Source: JBGPIT01 sp041485125
GTDB taxonomy: Bacteria > Desulfobacterota > Binatia > UTPRO1
Direction: 5' to 3'
NCBI GenBank assembly: GCA_041485125.1
Contig: JBGPIT010000262.1
Span: 1 to 7,284, forward strand
DNA length: 7,284 nucleotides
Every line of letters starts with the position of its first letter. Within the stretch, counting starts at the first letter, position 1. Below, in pieces: positions 6,711-7,284 of the stretch. The notes below the pieces were generated by a model that saw only the letters and a program-made list of their open reading frames with translations, ran no database searches and was not told where the DNA came from. Both the position numbers and the translations under genes were made by a program.

Positions 6711-6730
6711 TTGTTGAAGATTTCTACAAA
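6710..6730 (-). promoter_or_regulatory. Inverted repeat abutting the antitoxin start, probable VapB operator
   Basis: On the plus strand the arms are TTTGTTGAA (6710-6718) and TTCTACAAA (6722-6730), separated by GAT. They are complementary at 8 of 9 positions. The palindrome ends at the last base of the antitoxin start codon. Autoregulation through a palindrome at the promoter or start is established for RHH-type VapB antitoxins; binding here is inferred from position and symmetry. Its AT-richness stands out in this GC-rich window. Confidence 0.55.
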
Positions 6731-6763
6731 GTTGGCAGCGTCGTCGCGAGCGCTGCTCGTCGG

Positions 6764-6918
6764 CACCTGCAGGCCATCCTTCATCACTTCGATGGTGCCG
6801 CTCGCGAGGATGTACAGCACGCCGGTCTTGGTGCCGTCCGCCGCGAGGAGGATCTCACCCGGCGCGACGTTCGCGTCAGGAGATCGCGACAGCGCTCGAG
6901 GACGACGCGCGGGGTCAT
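6764..6918 (-). pseudogene. Frameshifted, 3'-truncated cyclic-nucleotide-binding (Crp-like) domain relic
   Basis: From ATG 6918 one frame gives 'MTPRVVLERCRDLL'. About one base out of frame it continues as 'PDANVAPGEILLAADG' and then 'TGVLYILASGTIEVMKDGLQV', ending near 6764. The second part is a clear front half of a cNMP-binding beta barrel (PGE-x-LL...TG-x-LY-x-L...G-x-x-EV). The phosphate-binding cassette (GE-x-x-x-L...R-x-A) that should follow is absent, and the reading runs into the VapB leader. The ATG overlaps the stop of the upstream repeat-protein gene as ATGA, so this was probably a coupled second gene of that operon. Both the frameshift and the missing 3' half argue that it is dead. 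Confidence 0.6.
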
Positions 6919-7284
6919 TGTTGCACGGACGGAACGCAGAGCTCGGTCGGCCGCAACCGCTCGAGAACGACCGAGCCGAACTCGTTGGCGACGAAGAGCT
7001 GACGCGGCCCCACGAAGGGCCGTGACGACGACGCGAGACGCGCTTCGTAGCACAGCAGCTCGCCCGTGTGCTGCGCGGCAGCAGGGTTCCCGCCGTTGAC
7101 ATCGACCGGCACGCACAGCCGCCGCGGCCGCTTCACGTCGACGACGAGCGCACCGAGCTCATCGACGATGCTGATGCCGTTGACCCGCTTGCGCGCGTGC
7201 GACACCCGATAGCACTGAAAATGATCGATCAACCCCGGGTCGAGCGGCAACGGCGGTGCCGCGAGGCTCTTGGCGCTCGGGACG
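6915..7284 (-). CDS. 3' end of a Cys-repeat protein (DUF7450-like 'CY...LCVP' units), cut by the window edge
   Basis: The last 122 residues are visible; the gene continues beyond 7284. Two related half-units can be aligned: 'HFQCYRV'... to 'RPRRLCVPV' and 'LLCYEAR'... to 'RPTELCVPS'. They share C-Y, then F/L-G-x-x-V, then R-P-x-x-L-C-V-P, with Cys at visible residues 24, 57, 78 and 116. The first visible residues, 'VPSAKS', look like the tail of a preceding LCVPS unit, so at least three half-units are present. I recognise this as the repeat type (DUF7450 in my memory) found in exported proteins of Binatota and deltaproteobacterial metagenomes. Function is unknown; export is inferred from the paired Cys and family context. 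The frame is open to the window edge, so the internal TTG at 7250 is not a start. The stop overlaps the cNMP relic's start as ATGA. Confidence 0.7.
   Translation of the reverse strand, partial: VPSAKSLAAPPLPLDPGLIDHFQCYRVSHARKRVNGISIVDELGALVVDVKRPRRLCVPVDVNGGNPAAAQHTGELLCYEARLASSSRPFVGPRQLFVANEFGSVVLERLRPTELCVPSVQQ

Overview
The window is GC-rich bacterial DNA. It resembles uncultured deltaproteobacterial or Binatota-type genomes: large secreted Cys-rich proteins with PKD-like ends, a tandem-repeat protein with 'CY...LCVP' units, and a PIN/ribbon-helix-helix toxin-antitoxin pair. The lineage is an inference from protein style, since there is no rRNA or other phylogenetic marker here.

Left part (53-2584, minus strand): one large gene for an exported modular protein. 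It has an N-terminal hydrophobic signal with a lipobox-like Cys, a beta-sandwich domain, a long Cys-rich middle, a PKD-like domain and a final Ig-like domain. A strong Shine-Dalgarno fixes its start. The ~200-bp divergent intergenic region (2585-2784) holds a candidate promoter for this gene and a tandem 16-bp direct repeat.

Centre (2785-5553, plus strand): a compact three-gene operon encoding membrane lipid enzymes. The first gene is a diverged Lgt-family protein (prolipoprotein diacylglyceryl transferase fold) lacking several conserved active-site residues. The second is a PAP2/Aur1-type phosphatase or phosphotransferase that starts inside the stop codon of the first. The third is a DUF4105 protein, the family related to the Bacteroides lipoprotein N-acyltransferase Lnb, with an exported His/Cys domain and a C-terminal membrane domain. 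Together they look like an envelope lipid or lipoprotein modification module, transcribed divergently from a probable lipoprotein. This is the most interesting part of the window.

Right part (5554-7284) is accessory and partly decayed. On the plus strand lies a frameshifted ribbon-helix-helix antitoxin relic. On the minus strand, in transcription order, come the end of a Cys-repeat protein running off the window edge, a frameshifted and truncated cyclic-nucleotide-binding-domain relic that begins at an ATGA overlap with it, and then an intact VapB/VapC-type toxin-antitoxin pair with a near-perfect inverted repeat abutting the antitoxin start. The arrangement suggests that the toxin-antitoxin module or a deletion cut the cNMP gene.
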